Position numbers and translations under genes: made by a program. The notes beneath the pieces were generated by a model. That model was not told the DNA's origin. It saw only the letters and a program-made list of their open reading frames with translations, and did not search any database. Positions 6,228 through 7,108 of a stretch of DNA of 7,108 nucleotides are shown here, piece after piece; position 1 is the first letter of the stretch, and each line of letters starts with the position of its first letter. This stretch comes from a bacterium Ga0077546. Its GTDB lineage: Bacteria; Cyanobacteriota; Vampirovibrionia; Obscuribacterales; Obscuribacteraceae. The stretch covers positions 1 through 7,108 of the forward strand of contig LNEX01000272.1 in the NCBI GenBank assembly GCA_001464165.1, in the 5' to 3' direction.

Positions 6228-6267
6228 CGTTGATATCACGTTCAGTTCACCATCATTTCACCTTCAG
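6224..6267. promoter_or_regulatory. Four tandem 11-bp repeats, PhoB/OmpR-type direct-repeat operator candidate
   Basis: Four head-to-tail units: TTCACGTTGAT (6224), ATCACGTTCAG (6235), TTCACCATCAT (6246) and TTCACCTTCAG (6257). Consensus TTCACSTTCAK; the TCAC core is invariant and the period is exactly 11 bp. Direct repeats with an 11-bp period are the known geometry of DNA sites for OmpR-family response regulators such as E. coli PhoB (7-bp box plus 4) and B. subtilis PhoP (TT-A/C/T-ACA-like hexamers spaced by about 5). The TTCAC core resembles the PhoP hexamer. The array ends 103 nt before the beta-helix gene, which it probably controls. The regulator's identity is inference. A matching -10 about 10 bp after the last unit is not obvious. 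Confidence 0.55.
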
Positions 6268-6310
6268 CCGTTAGAGTGTTCCAATCCAGTCTTTGAGCAC
6301 ACGCCACTCA

Positions 6311-6326
6311 AGCGCCACAAAGCGCT
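6311..6326. repeat. Short inverted repeat AGCGC-N6-GCGCT in the beta-helix gene leader
   Basis: A 5-bp GC-rich inverted repeat with a 6-nt loop, 45 nt before the ATG at 6371 and inside a partly repetitive stretch (GCCACTCAAGC at 6303 and GCCACAAAGC at 6314). It could form a small leader hairpin, but it is short enough to be chance. Confidence 0.2.
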
Positions 6327-6360
6327 AGATCGCTTATGCAAAAGTTTTGTTCATTTAATT

Positions 6361-6365
6361 GAGGT
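6361..6365 (+). promoter_or_regulatory. Ribosome binding site GAGGT of the beta-helix gene
   Basis: GAGGT lies 5 nt before ATG 6371 and is the best Shine-Dalgarno match in the area. It fixes this ATG as the start although it places an unusually long N-region before the signal peptide's hydrophobic core. Confidence 0.6.
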
Positions 6366-6370
6366 CAGGC

Positions 6371-7108
6371 ATGAAAAGATCCATCGATCAAAGACCAAGT
6401 TTACGTTTAAATTCTGATTTAAGTTCAGGTTTGAATTCAGGTTCCATTTTTACAGTAGTAAAGAAAGTTTTGTTGGCTACGGTTGCCCTGACTATGAGTC
6501 TGGCGGCTACATCGCAAGCGTTTGCTACCAGCCCTGGTTATCCCTATCAGCAGCCGCGCAAGTTCTATGTTTCTAAAAATGGCAATAACACTGACGGCTT
6601 GACCTGGGCAACAGCCTGGAATGAAATGGATCAGATTAAGTGGATGGGAATAGATCCGCAAAATTATGACTCTCTGACCATAGATGGTGGCGTCGGTCGC
6701 ATGATCTATCGCAAGCCCATGCAAGTACAGGTGAGGCCCTATTACAGTCCTGTGAGAATCACGGTCTCTGCCGAGCCTGGACACAATGGCCAAGTGGTTA
6801 TCGCCCCGGGGAGTCAATCAAATGGAATCGAAATTAATGGTGGCGTTCAACTAAATGGCTTGAAACGCTCCGGTATTTTTGTCTATGGTGCCAAGAAAGG
6901 AATTGCTGTCAATTCAAATGCACCCTATCCAACCAGTGTAAAAAATATCGAAGTATCGCACTGCGCAGAGGCTGGCTTGTTTGTCAGTCCCTCCTACTAT
7001 CCGCTCGGTATGAGCCAGCTAATTCTTCATGATAATGCTACCAATGTGGTGACCCAGCAAACGGGAGCGCCTGGTGGTGCTCAGCTCAGTAAATGTTGGA
7101 TCTACAAC
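6371..7108 (+). CDS. Secreted right-handed beta-helix protein, 3' end cut by window edge
   Basis: An open frame of 246 codons to the right edge, with no stop reached. The N-terminus has a long polar N-region (1-29) with an LNSD-LSSG-LNSG repeat, then KK and a hydrophobic core VLLATVALTMSLAAT, with probable cleavage after QAFA (about residue 52). The mature protein begins with proline/tyrosine-rich SPGYPYQQPRKFYVSKNGNN and then TDGLTWATAW (74-83), an opening typical of extracellular proteins with a parallel beta-helix (pectate-lyase-like) fold. Next come strands such as SLTIDGGVGRMIY (101-113), VRITVSAEPGHNGQVVIAP (128-146), NGIEINGGVQLNGLKRSGIFVYG (from 151) and NIEVSHCAEAGLFVS (192-206), the short asparagine/glycine-rich coils expected of beta-helix rungs. 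Such proteins bind or cleave polysaccharides, or act as adhesins; no catalytic residues can be assigned in this part. The gene lies behind the 11-bp repeat array. Confidence 0.82.
   Translation, partial: MKRSIDQRPSLRLNSDLSSGLNSGSIFTVVKKVLLATVALTMSLAATSQAFATSPGYPYQQPRKFYVSKNGNNTDGLTWATAWNEMDQIKWMGIDPQNYDSLTIDGGVGRMIYRKPMQVQVRPYYSPVRITVSAEPGHNGQVVIAPGSQSNGIEINGGVQLNGLKRSGIFVYGAKKGIAVNSNAPYPTSVKNIEVSHCAEAGLFVSPSYYPLGMSQLILHDNATNVVTQQTGAPGGAQLSKCWIYN
6407..6442 (+). repeat. Three in-frame 12-bp repeats in the signal-peptide N-region
   Basis: TTAAATTCTGAT, TTAAGTTCAGGT and TTGAATTCAGGT stand in tandem and encode LNSD, LSSG and LNSG (residues 13-24 of the beta-helix protein). The unit is four codons, so copy-number change would lengthen or shorten the protein without a frameshift. 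Confidence 0.7.

Noticed and set aside
6224..6267. CRISPR array
   Set aside because: The repeats are 11 bp and contiguous without spacers; CRISPR repeats are longer and separated by unique spacers.
6211..6270. Intrinsic terminator of the hydrolase-membrane operon
   Set aside because: The inverted repeats here are short, have no T run, and are better explained by the 11-bp direct repeats.
6437..6817. Minus-strand open frame of 126 codons near the right end
   Set aside because: It is antisense to the beta-helix gene, whose plus-strand frame has a signal peptide, a ribosome site and family-like sequence; the minus frame has none of these.

Overview
The window is a stretch of bacterial chromosome at moderate GC (mid-40s percent by eye, not computed). 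It shows no sign of phage, transposon, integron or CRISPR. It carries six protein-coding genes, the first and last cut by the window edges, and no RNA gene that I can see. Lineage cannot be fixed from sequence alone. A secreted beta-helix protein with a 'DGLTWATAW' type N-terminus, a DUF900 hydrolase and AG(G)GTG-type ribosome sites would fit several environmental Gram-negative groups. My low-confidence guess is a non-photosynthetic Cyanobacteriota lineage (Vampirovibrionia / Obscuribacterales).

Left block, all minus strand (read from right to left): a large secreted type I arylsulfatase (3529-1064), then a single-domain universal stress protein (865-356), then 20 nt later an unrecognised gene (335 to beyond base 1). 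A 23-bp, 4-nt-loop hairpin lies between the sulfatase and the usp gene. On the minus strand this hairpin pairs completely, which suggests it belongs to the sulfatase mRNA 3' end. A 17-bp tandem duplication spans the sulfatase stop codon.

Centre: a 154-bp divergent intergenic region (3530-3683) separates the sulfatase from a plus-strand two-gene unit. That unit is an exported DUF900-type alpha/beta hydrolase (3684-5009) and a multi-spanning membrane protein (5009-6205). Their stop and start overlap in TAATG, and the second gene has a strong ribosome site inside the end of the first. They very probably work together at the cell envelope, but the substrate is unknown.

Right block: a 165-bp intergenic region, then the start of a secreted right-handed beta-helix protein (6371 to the window end). 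The most striking non-coding signal sits here: four head-to-tail 11-bp repeats (6224-6267, consensus TTCACSTTCAK) with an exact 11-bp period. This is the geometry of direct-repeat sites for PhoB/PhoP/OmpR-type response regulators. The four complete or nearly complete envelope genes suggest a cell-surface and extracellular polymer theme (sulfate-ester hydrolysis, esterase, membrane partner, beta-helix surface protein). No single established system is identified.
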